A stretch of DNA of 64,000 nucleotides from Cystobacter fuscus DSM 2262 (GTDB taxonomy: Bacteria > Myxococcota > Myxococcia > Myxococcales > Myxococcaceae): positions 80,829 to 144,828 of the forward strand of contig NZ_ANAH02000026.1 in the NCBI RefSeq assembly GCF_000335475.2, written 5' to 3'. Position 1 is the stretch's first letter; each line of letters begins with the position of its first letter. A program made the translations under genes and the position numbers. Shown here in pieces: positions 25,116-34,030 of the stretch. The notes beneath the pieces were generated by a model, which was not told the origin of the DNA, did not search any database, and saw only the letters and a list, made by a program, of their open reading frames with translations.

Positions 25116-26219
25116 CTACCCCTTGGCGACCCGGCTCCGGCCCCGCGGCAACGTGGCCTCCCGCCGGGAGGGGAGCCGCACCACCTCGGCTCCGCCCTCA
25201 TCGGACTTGCGCGCATAACGCCGCTGGATGGAGGGAAGCAGGTACTCCGAGAAGGCCTTCTCGAAGTCATACTGGGGGAGGAATCCCCAGTCCGCGCGGG
25301 CCGCGCTGTCATCCACATCCGCCGGCCAGGAATCGACGATTCCCTGGCGCAAGGCATTGGGGTCGTATGAAATCCGGGCGTCCGGGAACGCCCGCACCAC
25401 GGCCTGCCGGATCTCCTCCGCGGAGGGATTGAACGCCGCCAGGTTGTAGGTGCTGCGCGACAACCGCTCATGCGGAGCCGCCGCCAGCCGCAGCAGTGCC
25501 TCGACGCCGTCTGGCATGGCCATGAAGGGAATACGCGTGTCCGGCCGGACGAAGCATGCGTAGGGCAGTCCCTGGGCCGCGGCGTGGAGCATCTCCGGCG
25601 CGAAGTCCGACGTCCCTCCCGAGGGGACGGTCTGCGCGGAGATGAGGCCCGGGAAGCGCACGCACCGGAAGTCCACCCGCCCGCTGACCGGCTCCACCGA
25701 CAATTGCTTGTAGCGCCGCGCGTAGTAGTCGCCGAGGTGCTCGCAATACAGCTTGTTGCACCCATACATCGTGCTCGGGCGCGTCCACTCGTCTTCCTTC
25801 AACCGCCCGGCCGCCTGCTTGGTCCGCACGTCCGGCAGGCCATAGGCGGCGATGGACGAGGGATAGAGGAAGGTGACGGGCCGTCCCCGCGCCTCTCCAG
25901 CCCGCTGGGCCATCTCCAACAGCTTCACCGTGCCTTCCACATTCACCTGATGGGCCATCACCGGCACGAGCTCGGACCGGGTGGAGAGCAGCGCCGCGAG
26001 GTGGAAGATGCGATCGATCTGGAACTGCTCGAACAGCCGCTCCAGCAGGCCCTGGTCCAGGATGGAGCCGGTGATTTCATGGTCCACGCGGGAGGCAATA
26101 CCCGGCTCGAGCCGGTTCACGTCCAGGGCGATGATGGTCCGCTCGCCTTCGGCCGACAGACGCGCGATGAGACCGTGACCGATTTCTCCGCCGGCACCTG
26201 TGATGAGGACGCTTTTCAT
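25116..26219 (-). CDS. Extended SDR, L-threonine dehydrogenase / epimerase-like
   Basis: 367 aa. Rossmann motif SVLITGAGGEIGHGLIARL; catalytic Tyr-Lys in MYGCNKLYCE, with Ser in YPSSIAAYG. The stretch SGGTSDFAPEMLHAAAQG and FVRPDTRIPFMAMPDGVEAL is characteristic of SDR-type threonine dehydrogenases and close relatives (D-erythronate dehydrogenase), where it shapes the substrate pocket. It probably oxidises a small hydroxy acid or threonine with NAD. Start MKSVLITG is chosen for the family; an upstream ATG (MENDVITAL) adds 31 residues. An intrinsic terminator follows it. Confidence 0.82.
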   Translation of the reverse strand: MKSVLITGAGGEIGHGLIARLSAEGERTIIALDVNRLEPGIASRVDHEITGSILDQGLLERLFEQFQIDRIFHLAALLSTRSELVPVMAHQVNVEGTVKLLEMAQRAGEARGRPVTFLYPSSIAAYGLPDVRTKQAAGRLKEDEWTRPSTMYGCNKLYCEHLGDYYARRYKQLSVEPVSGRVDFRCVRFPGLISAQTVPSGGTSDFAPEMLHAAAQGLPYACFVRPDTRIPFMAMPDGVEALLRLAAAPHERLSRSTYNLAAFNPSAEEIRQAVVRAFPDARISYDPNALRQGIVDSWPADVDDSAARADWGFLPQYDFEKAFSEYLLPSIQRRYARKSDEGGAEVVRLPSRREATLPRGRSRVAKG

Positions 26220-26468
26220 GGGTATGTCTCGGGGACGCTCGGGTGCTGAACCGCCGCGCCCACCCCCTTTTCCGGGCTGGGCACTCAATGCAGTGATGAC
26301 GTCGTTTTCCATTATTCCAGGATTATGTCTGTGACGTCAAGCCAGGCCCCGGCGCAGCCCATGTGGGGGTAATACATACAGAGGTCAGACCCTCCACCTT
26401 GCGGACGGGTTTGCGCTTCTGATAAATCCAGAATTCAAAGTTTCACGCCCCTGTGAGGATTTTTGAAG

Positions 26469-27503
26469 ATGCGTGCCCTATCCGAGAGTTTTTGCCTGCG
26501 AGACAACGCACTCCCGCGCTCCCGGCTCGTCGAGCACCACCTCACCCACGGTGAGGGTCAAGGCCTCATCTCGGCCCTTCCGTCCCAGCCCAAGTCCAAC
26601 GAGATGGATGCCTGGCGCCAGCGCGAGGCGTGCGCGCGGGCGCTGCGCAATGCCAGCTCATCCGCGTTGCTGGAGCGGATCCGGCAGTTGCGTGACAGCG
26701 AAATCCCGGCCCTGGTGGTCAAGGGGTTTCCCATCAACACCGTGCTCCCGCCCACCCCGCCGGATGGATTCATCGACATCAACCAGGTCTCCCAGCCGCT
26801 GGAGATCCTGCTGGGGATGTTCGAGGCCATGGGGGTTTCTCCTGTCGGCTATGCGGGGGAGAACCGCGACTGCTTCATCCGGCACGTCGTGCCGTCCAAG
26901 GAGTCGCTGAACGAGGTCAGCTCCCACGGCTCGTTGATGCCTTTGAGTTGTCATATCGACAATCCACATCTGCCCATTGGCAACGAGCCGTGCGAGGCGG
27001 AGTGCTCCGCGCCCAACTACATCGCCTGGCTTGGCCTGCGGTGTGACACCACCGTGCCGACGTCCGTGGTCCTGCTGGAGGACGTGCTGTCGGCGCTGCC
27101 CGCCTTCGTGGTGGAGTCGCTCAAGAAGCCCAGCTTCGACATCCTCCGGCCGCCCTCCTTTGGCGCGGGGGCCGTGGAGCATCGCCGCGCGCCCCTGCTG
27201 GTGCCGGATGCCAGGGGAGCCCTGTGCACCCGGTATGGCTTCGCCCACCCCACGGATGCCGAGTCCGCCTACGCCATGGAGCTCTTCTCGCTGGTCGCCA
27301 ACGACGCGCGCATGGCGCACCATGTCCTGCTCCCGCCTGGGGACATGCTGATCATCAACAACCAGAAGGTCCTGCATGCGCGCAACACCTTCGTGCCCCG
27401 CTACGACGGCACGGACCGGTGGCTGCTGCGGCTCTATGGGGTGAACCAGCTCCAGAGCCACTGGATGAGCGAACACCAATTGCCCTATCTGGTCCGGGCC
27501 TAG
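26469..27503 (+). CDS. TauD/clavaminate-synthase-like Fe(II)/2-oxoglutarate oxygenase
   Basis: 344 aa. The iron ligands are visible as His162-x-Asp164 in LSCHIDNPH and His303 in KVLHARNTF; Arg321 in RWLLRLYG should bind 2-oxoglutarate. The layout resembles amino acid hydroxylases of the AsnO/VioC/clavaminate synthase group, which modify free amino acids. An in-frame TTG six bases upstream is an alternative start. The EamA exporter gene starts 10 bases downstream, so the pair probably makes and exports one hydroxylated compound. The substrate is inferred only by class. Confidence 0.8.
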   Translation: MRALSESFCLRDNALPRSRLVEHHLTHGEGQGLISALPSQPKSNEMDAWRQREACARALRNASSSALLERIRQLRDSEIPALVVKGFPINTVLPPTPPDGFIDINQVSQPLEILLGMFEAMGVSPVGYAGENRDCFIRHVVPSKESLNEVSSHGSLMPLSCHIDNPHLPIGNEPCEAECSAPNYIAWLGLRCDTTVPTSVVLLEDVLSALPAFVVESLKKPSFDILRPPSFGAGAVEHRRAPLLVPDARGALCTRYGFAHPTDAESAYAMELFSLVANDARMAHHVLLPPGDMLIINNQKVLHARNTFVPRYDGTDRWLLRLYGVNQLQSHWMSEHQLPYLVRA

Positions 27504-27513
27504 GTTCACGCAC

Positions 27514-28452
27514 ATGGCGATGTCAACTGAAACCAAGAGTCTGTGGCTTGGCTCCATCGGAGTCCTGACCTTCGCGCTCACGCTGCCCATGACGCGCATG
27601 GCGACCGGCTCGGCGCTCGAGCCAGCGCTGTCGCCCTGGTTCGCCAGCTTCGGCCGGGCCGCGTTCGCGGGGTTGCTCTCGGTGGTCTACCTGTTGGCCA
27701 CCCGTGCTCCCCGCCCCACGCGGGAGGATGCCGTGCCCCTGGTCTGCGCGGCGGTGGGCAACGGGCTGGCCTGGCCCATCCTGCTGGCGCTGGGCCTGCG
27801 CTACGTGGAGTCCGTCCACGCCTCGGTCATCACCGGCATTCTTCCGCTCGCGACGGCGGCCCTGGCGGCCCTGGTGTTCCGCCGCAGGCCCTCGCTGGGC
27901 TTCTGGTTCTTCGCGATCCTGGGCGCCGCGCTCGTCGTCACCTTCGCCTGGCTGCGCGGCGCCGGCGTCAGCGTGGCGGGCGTCAGCGTGCACTGGGCGG
28001 ACTCGCTGCTGGTGCTGGCCGTCCTGTCGGCGGCGTTCGGCTACGCCTTCGGCGCCAAGCTGTCTCAGCGGTGGAAGGGGGAGCATGTCATCTGCTGGAT
28101 GCTCGTGCTGCTGCTGCCCATCTCGGTGCCGTGCACCCTCGCCAACTGGCCCCAGTCGCCCATCCCCCTGTCCGCCTGGGGAGGCTTCTTCTACATCTCG
28201 GTCTTCTCGATGTGGCTGGGGATGTTCGTGTGGTACCGGGCGCTCGCGATGGGAGACGCGGTGCGGGTCAGCCAGCTCCAGCTCGCCCAGCCCTTCCTCT
28301 CCATCCTGCTGTCCGCGCCCCTGCTCGGTGAGAAGCTGGATCCGATGACCCTGGTCTTCGGCCTGGCGGTGATCGTCACGGTGTTCTTCGCCAAGCGCAT
28401 GCCCACCCAGACGAGCGTTGCCCCTCCCGCGGTGGCGGCCTCCCGCGCCTGA
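27514..28452 (+). CDS. EamA-family (DMT) exporter
   Basis: 312-aa inner-membrane protein with about ten hydrophobic helices arranged as two EamA repeats; the second ends LQLAQPFLSILLSAPLLGEK, the typical loop. Family members export amino acids, metabolites or drugs by proton antiport. It is tightly linked to the upstream oxygenase (10-base gap), so it probably exports that enzyme's product. Confidence 0.9.
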   Translation: MAMSTETKSLWLGSIGVLTFALTLPMTRMATGSALEPALSPWFASFGRAAFAGLLSVVYLLATRAPRPTREDAVPLVCAAVGNGLAWPILLALGLRYVESVHASVITGILPLATAALAALVFRRRPSLGFWFFAILGAALVVTFAWLRGAGVSVAGVSVHWADSLLVLAVLSAAFGYAFGAKLSQRWKGEHVICWMLVLLLPISVPCTLANWPQSPIPLSAWGGFFYISVFSMWLGMFVWYRALAMGDAVRVSQLQLAQPFLSILLSAPLLGEKLDPMTLVFGLAVIVTVFFAKRMPTQTSVAPPAVAASRA

Positions 28453-28481
28453 GCAGCGCGGAAGAAGCGCGGGACACGCCG

Positions 28482-29138
28482 TCATGCGTTCCCCCCATTC
28501 AACAACGCTCGCGCCGTGGCGAGAAACTGCTCCAGCCTGCGGGCCACCGTCCGGCGAGAGAGGCCCAGAATCCCAGCGAGCTCGGTCTGCTCGAGGCCAT
28601 CCACCAGAACGCCAACGGCCACCACGCACGTGGTCTCATCGAAGCGACTCAGGAGCTGCTGCGTCAGCTTTCGCTCCGAGAAGCTCTCGGGCGCCACGCT
28701 GGAGGCGACATCGAGGGACAACTGGCTCAGCTTGTCCCGGTGGAGATGGGCGTTCCGAACCCGATTCAGACAATGGTGCGTCGCCACGCGGTGGATCCAT
28801 GCCGCGGCGTGCTCGCGATCCTGGAGCCGCCGGGCGGAGAACAGCTTCACGAAGACCTCATGCGTGGCGTCCCGGGCCTCCTCCGGGTCGCGGAGAACGG
28901 CCAGGCACTGGCGATGGATCGCCGGAGCGAAGTCCCGATAGAGCGAGGCAATCTGCTCGCGATTTCCATTCCACGACGTACCGATAGGGGCGCCTCGCGA
29001 AAGAGCATGGGAGAGGCGCGGGTCTCGAGTCCCCGCGCCTCCGGTCCGCCAGCCAACCGTCTGGCGCCCTTCACCGTCAACGAATACCGACGTCCGTACC
29101 GTCCGAGGCGGCACCCTTTCCGGGCGATCCGGTTGCAA
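28482..29138 (-). CDS. ECF-type RNA polymerase sigma factor
   Basis: Region 2 reads LYRDFAPAIHRQCLAVLRDP and DATHEVFVKLFSARRLQDRE; region 4 reads LVDGLEQTELAGILGLSRRT followed by VARRLEQFLATAR. The length from region 2 is about 170 aa, normal for ECF factors. The start is unclear: the only in-frame ATG (29138) overlaps the 3' end of the beta-helix gene by 62 bases, with a GTG at 29114 as an alternative. Nothing resembling an anti-sigma factor is adjacent. It lies directly downstream of the beta-helix lipoprotein gene on the same strand. Confidence 0.75.
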   Translation of the reverse strand: MQPDRPERVPPRTVRTSVFVDGEGRQTVGWRTGGAGTRDPRLSHALSRGAPIGTSWNGNREQIASLYRDFAPAIHRQCLAVLRDPEEARDATHEVFVKLFSARRLQDREHAAAWIHRVATHHCLNRVRNAHLHRDKLSQLSLDVASSVAPESFSERKLTQQLLSRFDETTCVVAVGVLVDGLEQTELAGILGLSRRTVARRLEQFLATARALLNGGNA

Positions 29139-30261
29139 GGCGGAAGCCGGAACGGTCCGTGGGATTCGCTCCCCCCACGAACACCGGGGCTCCGGTCAGC
29201 TCGCCGCTCTGGGCGTCCCGCCGAAGGAGGTTGTGATGGCGCTCCGCCACGGTGGAGCCGTTGGACACCGAGATTTCGGTCGCCACGTTGTCGACGATGA
29301 CCGTGCCCCGCCCGACGTCGTCCGCCGTCTTGCGAGTGATGTCGATGAGCCCGCAGGGGAGGTTCCAGTCGCACGCCCCGTACTGCAGCGTATTGTGGCG
29401 GACGATGGAACCGTCATCCGAGTAGAGCTCGATGGCCCACGGGCGGCCGCGCAGATCCAGCACGTTGTCTTCGATGACCGCGCGCTCGACGCCGTCGTAG
29501 GCGACGATGCCCGTAGCACAGTTGAGGAAGTAGTTGCCTCGAACCACCGCGCCCGGAGCTCCGAGCAGCTGGATCGAGTCGGTGTGGTTGGGACCGTTCT
29601 CCTGGATGTCCTTGAACTGATTGTTGAGGATGTTGACCCCCACCCCCGTCTGGATGCCGTCCGCGTCGCCCCCCTCGAAACGCGAGTTCTGGATGGTGAC
29701 ACCGGAGGGTGTCGAGCTGCTGTAGGGCAGGTGGATGCGTGCCGGTACGGAGCCAGTGGGGGCGTTGATGTCGAGGTGCGTGTTGCCGTCGAACAGGATG
29801 TTGGAGTTGGCCACCCCGTCAATCGTCGCGGCGCCCGTGAAGCGGCTGCCGGTGATCGTCACGTCGCGAGTCGAGCCCAGCAGCACGGCCGAGGTGATGG
29901 TGAGTCCTTCGAGACGGACGTTGTTCGCGCCGTTGAAGCGGACCGCCAGGGTGGCGGTGGCCCCGCTCTGGGGCTTGACGGTGACCATTCCAGGCTTGGT
30001 GCCCGCGGCGAACGTGCCGTAGCTCCCGGTTGCCAGGCAGATCGTCTGCCCGGCGGTGGCCGCGCTCCACTGGCTCGCCAGCGTCGCCGCGTTGGTGGCG
30101 GTCCGGTCGCAGGTGCTGGAAGCAGAAGGAGGCGGCGGAGCCGTGCTGGAGCCCTGGACGTGGGCGGAGCCTTCGCCTCCACACCCCCAGGCAAGCCACG
30201 AGAGGGCGAGCATGAAGGCCGCGCCGGCGGTGCGTCCTGAACGATTGATACTGGGTTGCAT
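29077..30261 (-). CDS. Right-handed beta-helix lipoprotein, possible polysaccharide lyase
   Basis: 394 aa starting MQPSINRSGRTAG behind AAGGGAG. The lipobox LAWGC is followed by a Ser/Pro linker. Beta-helix rungs follow: LEGLTITSAVLLGSTRDVTI, SNILFDGNTHLDINAPTGSV, VTIQNSRFEGGDADGIQTGV, VRGNYFLNCATGIVAYDGV and VIEDNVLDLRG. The fold is that of chondroitinase B/alginate lyase and parallel beta-helix repeat proteins. No catalytic set can be assigned. The C-terminus overlaps the sigma factor frame. Probably surface-exposed, acting on or binding glycans. Confidence 0.8.
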   Translation of the reverse strand: MQPSINRSGRTAGAAFMLALSWLAWGCGGEGSAHVQGSSTAPPPPSASSTCDRTATNAATLASQWSAATAGQTICLATGSYGTFAAGTKPGMVTVKPQSGATATLAVRFNGANNVRLEGLTITSAVLLGSTRDVTITGSRFTGAATIDGVANSNILFDGNTHLDINAPTGSVPARIHLPYSSSTPSGVTIQNSRFEGGDADGIQTGVGVNILNNQFKDIQENGPNHTDSIQLLGAPGAVVRGNYFLNCATGIVAYDGVERAVIEDNVLDLRGRPWAIELYSDDGSIVRHNTLQYGACDWNLPCGLIDITRKTADDVGRGTVIVDNVATEISVSNGSTVAERHHNLLRRDAQSGELTGAPVFVGGANPTDRSGFRLATGSPGKGAASDGTDVGIR

Positions 30262-30400
30262 GTGCGTACTCCCTTTCCGGTTGTGGGGAGAGACACACGC
30301 GAGCCCGGCCAGATGTGACACTCGACGAGAACGCCGAGGAAAAACAGTGGGGACAGCGGCTCACGAGCGACATGGGGACGCACTCTCCCCTCCCCTCCCG

Positions 30401-31288
30401 CTAGGCCTCGTCCCGCACGTTGCCGGGCCCACCGGCCAGCAGCAGCCCCGGAGCGGACTCCGGGTGCGCGGGCCCCAGTTGCGCGGTGCCATAGCGCAGC
30501 CGTCTCGCGGCGGGCAGCCACACGGCCCGCTTCGTCCTCCGGGGCAGCAGCGCGGCCAGCCGCATCATCCACCGGTGCGCCCGGCCGGGGTACACCAGGG
30601 GCTCGGCGCGCTCGAAGCCCGCGAGCGCCTCGCTCGCGCACCGGGCCACTGGGATGCGCAGCCACGCCGCCAACGGGCCTTCCGGGGGCTGCGCCGCCTC
30701 GTCGCCGCCGGTGTCCACGGGCCCGGGCGCCACCTGCGTCACCACCACCCCCGTCCCCAGCAGCTCCAGCCGCAGCGCCTCGGTGAAACCATCCAGGAAG
30801 CGCTGGGTGGCGGCGTACACGGCCAGGCCCGGCACGAACGCGCTCCCCCCGCCCGAACCGATGTTGAGGATGCCTCCCCGCTTGCGCTCCACCATGCGCC
30901 GCACCAACCGGCGCGTCAGCAACAGGGGCGCCGTCATGTTCGCCTGCACCATCTGGTGGATGCGCGGCCAGCTCTCCTGCTCATAGAGGCCGTAGTCCCC
31001 CATGCCCGCGTTGTTCACCAGCACGTCCACCCGGATGAGGTTGCGGCGCAGCGAGTCCAACAGCGTGTCCACGTGCTCCGGCTGGGAGAGATCACACTGC
31101 TCCACCCACACCCCGAGTGTGGGGTTGAGTGCGAGCAACTCCTCTCGCAAGGCGTCCAACCGCTCGCCGCTGCGGGCGACGAGCACGAGCGTCCTCGCCC
31201 TCCTGGCGAGCTGGCGGGCGAGTTCGCGGCCAATTCCCGACGAGACACCCGTGATGAGCACGGTGCCGGAATCGATAGGTGGACGCAT
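30401..31288 (-). CDS. Short-chain dehydrogenase/reductase with Tyr-x-x-x-Gln
   Basis: 295 aa. Classical SDR frame: TGVSSGIG (13-20) for the cofactor, NNAG (92-95), catalytic Ser145. The active site reads Tyr158-Ala-Ala-Thr-Gln162: the lysine that should follow Tyr by four is a glutamine (codon CAG, clear in the sequence). The C-terminal ~60 residues are an extra Arg/Leu-rich helical part seen in the SDR subgroup near DltE/YqjQ. GAGGAG precedes the ATG. Without the lysine it may be weakly active or act as a binding protein. Confidence 0.88.
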   Translation of the reverse strand: MRPPIDSGTVLITGVSSGIGRELARQLARRARTLVLVARSGERLDALREELLALNPTLGVWVEQCDLSQPEHVDTLLDSLRRNLIRVDVLVNNAGMGDYGLYEQESWPRIHQMVQANMTAPLLLTRRLVRRMVERKRGGILNIGSGGGSAFVPGLAVYAATQRFLDGFTEALRLELLGTGVVVTQVAPGPVDTGGDEAAQPPEGPLAAWLRIPVARCASEALAGFERAEPLVYPGRAHRWMMRLAALLPRRTKRAVWLPAARRLRYGTAQLGPAHPESAPGLLLAGGPGNVRDEA

Positions 31289-31479
31289 GGGCTCCTCTCT
31301 GGCTCGGGCAGATGGGAAAGCTAGCGCGCTCCCGTCCCGGGTGCAGACACCCGGCTTGCCTGGATGCCCTCCCTGCCAGTCGAAAGTGGCGACATTGCAT
31401 TCACTCCGAGTCGTACCCAGGAGTAGATTGAGCAGAGCCCCCTCCTTGGTGGAGGACAGGCACACCCGGAGGGACGTCC

Positions 31480-31944
31480 ATGAGCACGCCTACTCGTATC
31501 CTCGTGCCGGTGGATTTGATGGAGGGCTCCCAGGCCATCGTCGAGTACGCGGTCGCGCTGGGCCGGCCGTTCAACGCGGCCATCGAAGTGCTGCACGTCT
31601 GGGAGCCACCCCAGTACGTGGCGCCGGATCTGCTCGTGGCCGCGCCGGGTTGGACGCCCCAGCCGCTGGAGAAGGAGGCGCTCGCGGCGACCCGGCAGTC
31701 CCTGGAGAACTTCGTTGGCTCCATCCAGGGCGCGGGCACCCTCCCCCTCACCCAGAAACTGGTGATGGGCGAGCCGTCCGCGGCGGTGATCCAGGTGGCC
31801 GAGTCGGGCGGGTTCAACCTCATCGTCATGGGCACCCATGGGCGCCGGGGTCTGCCGCGCCTGCTGCTGGGCAGCGTGGCGCAGCGGGTCGTCTCCCGGG
31901 CGCCCTGCCCCGTCCTCACGCTGCACGTGCCCACGACGAAGTAG
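31480..31944 (+). CDS. Universal stress protein (UspA family)
   Basis: 154 aa, a single Usp domain. The ATP-binding signature GTHGRRG-(N9)-GS-(VA)QRVVSRAPCPV is intact, so it should belong to the ATP-binding UspFG class. CGGAGGG precedes the ATG. Cytosolic; supports survival under energy or envelope stress. It is transcribed away from the SDR gene and toward the convergent CFA synthase gene. Confidence 0.93.
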   Translation: MSTPTRILVPVDLMEGSQAIVEYAVALGRPFNAAIEVLHVWEPPQYVAPDLLVAAPGWTPQPLEKEALAATRQSLENFVGSIQGAGTLPLTQKLVMGEPSAAVIQVAESGGFNLIVMGTHGRRGLPRLLLGSVAQRVVSRAPCPVLTLHVPTTK

Positions 31945-31962
31945 GCACGCGCCGCGCGTCCG

Positions 31963-33120
31963 TCAGGACTTCTTGAGGTCGCGCTCGCCGAGGTTGGTGG
32001 CGCCCACCCAGCGCATGCGGTTGAAGCCATCCAGGTTCTTGTTGGCGACGATCTGGAAGCACGTGGACGAGCCCTGGGCGGCGATCTGCACGGACCAGCC
32101 CAGGAACATCTGCCAGGTGCGGAACCACCACTCGCCATAGGTCTTCACGACCTCGGCGCGATTGGCCATCCAGTTGTCATACCAGCGCGAGATCGTCAGC
32201 GAGTAGTGGATGCCCACGTTCTCCACGCTGTGGATCTCGAACCCCGCGCTCTCCAGGTTGCTCACCACGAAGGACAGCGGCATGGACGCATCCGCGCCGG
32301 GGAAGATGTACTTGTTCATGAACAGGCCCCACACGAGATCCTCGAAGTGGAAGCCCAGCGCGCCCTTCTTCGCGCGCAGTCCGGCGATCTGCAGGTAGAA
32401 CAGCCCGTCGTCGGTGAGCATCCCGTGGATCTGCCGCATGAAGGCCTGGAAGTTCTTCACGCCCACGTGCTCGGCCATCTCCAGGCAGGAGATCTTGTCG
32501 TAGGGCCCCGCGGGAATGTCGCGGTAGTCCAGCGTGAGGATGCGGGCGCGATCGCTCACGCCCATGCGGGAGATCTGCTCGGTGGCGTACGCGGCGCCCT
32601 GCTTCGCGATGGTGACGCCCGTCGCGTCGACGCCCTGGTTCTTCGCCGCCGTGGCCACCAGCGTTCCCCAGCCACAGCCGATGTCGAGGAAGCGCTCGCC
32701 CTGGCGCAGATGCAGCTTGTCCGCCACCAGCTGCATCTTCTGATCCTGCGCCTCTTCCAGGCTCTGGTTGGGCGAGGTGAAGAAGCCCGCCGTGTAGATC
32801 ATCCGCGGGCCGAGGAACCAGCCGAAGAAGTCATTGCCGCGATCGTAGTGCTCGCGGGCGATGCGCACGTCCTGCTCCTGCGAGTGGATGAGCACCTCGG
32901 GCAGGAAGCGGGTGAAGAGGAACTTGAAGTGCTCGGCGACGGGCGTGTAGTCGACCACCTTGTGCCGCTCGCGGATGAAGGCGAGGAAGTCGCCCTCGAT
33001 GTCGAGGCGCTGGTGGATGTAGTCCTCGATGAGGGTCGCCATGGGGACCTTGCCCCCGGCGTAACGAGCGGTGATGGATGGGTCCTTCGGGTTCAGTCGG
33101 AACGAAACGGGCGCGTCCAT
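31963..33120 (-). CDS. Cyclopropane-fatty-acyl-phospholipid synthase family protein
   Basis: 385 aa. SAM-binding motif LDIGCGWGT (145-152), N-terminal block HYDRGNDFFGWFL (91-103), catalytic-region YTAGFF and DYRDIP all match CFA synthases, which convert unsaturated acyl chains to cyclopropane rings in membrane phospholipids. AGAGG precedes the ATG. Myxobacterial homologs can also methylate. It is in a run of same-strand lipid genes but 108 bases from the acyltransferase upstream, so it is likely a separate unit. Confidence 0.9.
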   Translation of the reverse strand: MDAPVSFRLNPKDPSITARYAGGKVPMATLIEDYIHQRLDIEGDFLAFIRERHKVVDYTPVAEHFKFLFTRFLPEVLIHSQEQDVRIAREHYDRGNDFFGWFLGPRMIYTAGFFTSPNQSLEEAQDQKMQLVADKLHLRQGERFLDIGCGWGTLVATAAKNQGVDATGVTIAKQGAAYATEQISRMGVSDRARILTLDYRDIPAGPYDKISCLEMAEHVGVKNFQAFMRQIHGMLTDDGLFYLQIAGLRAKKGALGFHFEDLVWGLFMNKYIFPGADASMPLSFVVSNLESAGFEIHSVENVGIHYSLTISRWYDNWMANRAEVVKTYGEWWFRTWQMFLGWSVQIAAQGSSTCFQIVANKNLDGFNRMRWVGATNLGERDLKKS

Positions 33121-33228
33121 GCAACCTCTTGTGGATGGGCTCATTGTCCGCGGGGGACGGGAGCCGGTTGGGCGCGCACTCTAGGAGATGCCGCATCGCG
33201 GCGTGCGGAAAACAGCTTACTCCCCGCT

Positions 33229-34011
33229 TTAGCGGGACTCGGCGGTCCGCGCGGGCTCGCCCTCGGGCGCGTCACCCGCGCTCGTGAGCGGCTTCAACTG
33301 CTCGCGCATCTGGAGGATCTGCTCGCGGGCCATCGTCTTGAGCCGCTCCAGATCCGCGAGCGTCATGCCCTTGGTGGAGATGGGTGTGCCCACCGTCACC
33401 AGGGCGCGCGCGGTGGCGAAGCGCCAGGAGTGTTTGGGCAGCGCGCGGCGCGTGCCGCTCACCGCCAGGGGCAGCACGTCCGCGCCCGTCTCGATGGCCA
33501 GCCGGAAGGCACCATCCTTGAAGGGCAACAGCTCGTCGGTCTTCGAGCGCGTGCCCTCGGGGAAGATCATGATCGGCATGCCCTTGTCGAGCCAGCGCTT
33601 GCAGATGCCCATGGCCTGCATGGCCGAGTCCTTCTCGCCCCGGCGCACGGGGATGTCGCCCGCGAGCCACATGCTCCAGCCCACCACGGGAATCTTCAGC
33701 AGCGACGCCTTGGCCATCCACTTCATCTCCCAGGGCAGCATGGAGATGATGAAGGGATCCGCGTTGGACTCGTGGTTGCTCACCACGACGGTACGGGGCG
33801 CGGGGCGCACGTACGTGCCATGGATGCCGAACTTCCAGAAGGGGTTGAGTCGGGCGGCGGTGGTGCCCATGAGCCGGAAGGCGCGTCCCGTCACCACCTT
33901 GCGCTTGTCGAACGGCCAGGTGATGACCGCCAGGGGAGCCTGGATGCAGAAGCCCGTCAACGACACCAGGCCGGTTTCCAACCACGCGTACATGGAGAGC
34001 AGTGCATTCAT
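33229..34011 (-). CDS. 1-acyl-sn-glycerol-3-phosphate acyltransferase
   Basis: 260 aa. Acyltransferase motif NHESNAD (His80, Asp85), FPEGTRSK (150-157) and a hydrophobic N-terminal segment (TGFCIQAPLAVITWP) for membrane association. It adds the second acyl chain to lysophosphatidic acid in phospholipid synthesis at the inner membrane. The last ~25 residues are charged and probably non-catalytic. It follows xth after 19 bases and is probably cotranscribed with it. Confidence 0.92.
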   Translation of the reverse strand: MNALLSMYAWLETGLVSLTGFCIQAPLAVITWPFDKRKVVTGRAFRLMGTTAARLNPFWKFGIHGTYVRPAPRTVVVSNHESNADPFIISMLPWEMKWMAKASLLKIPVVGWSMWLAGDIPVRRGEKDSAMQAMGICKRWLDKGMPIMIFPEGTRSKTDELLPFKDGAFRLAIETGADVLPLAVSGTRRALPKHSWRFATARALVTVGTPISTKGMTLADLERLKTMAREQILQMREQLKPLTSAGDAPEGEPARTAESR

Positions 34012-34030
34012 GGGAGTGCCCCCCCGCCTA

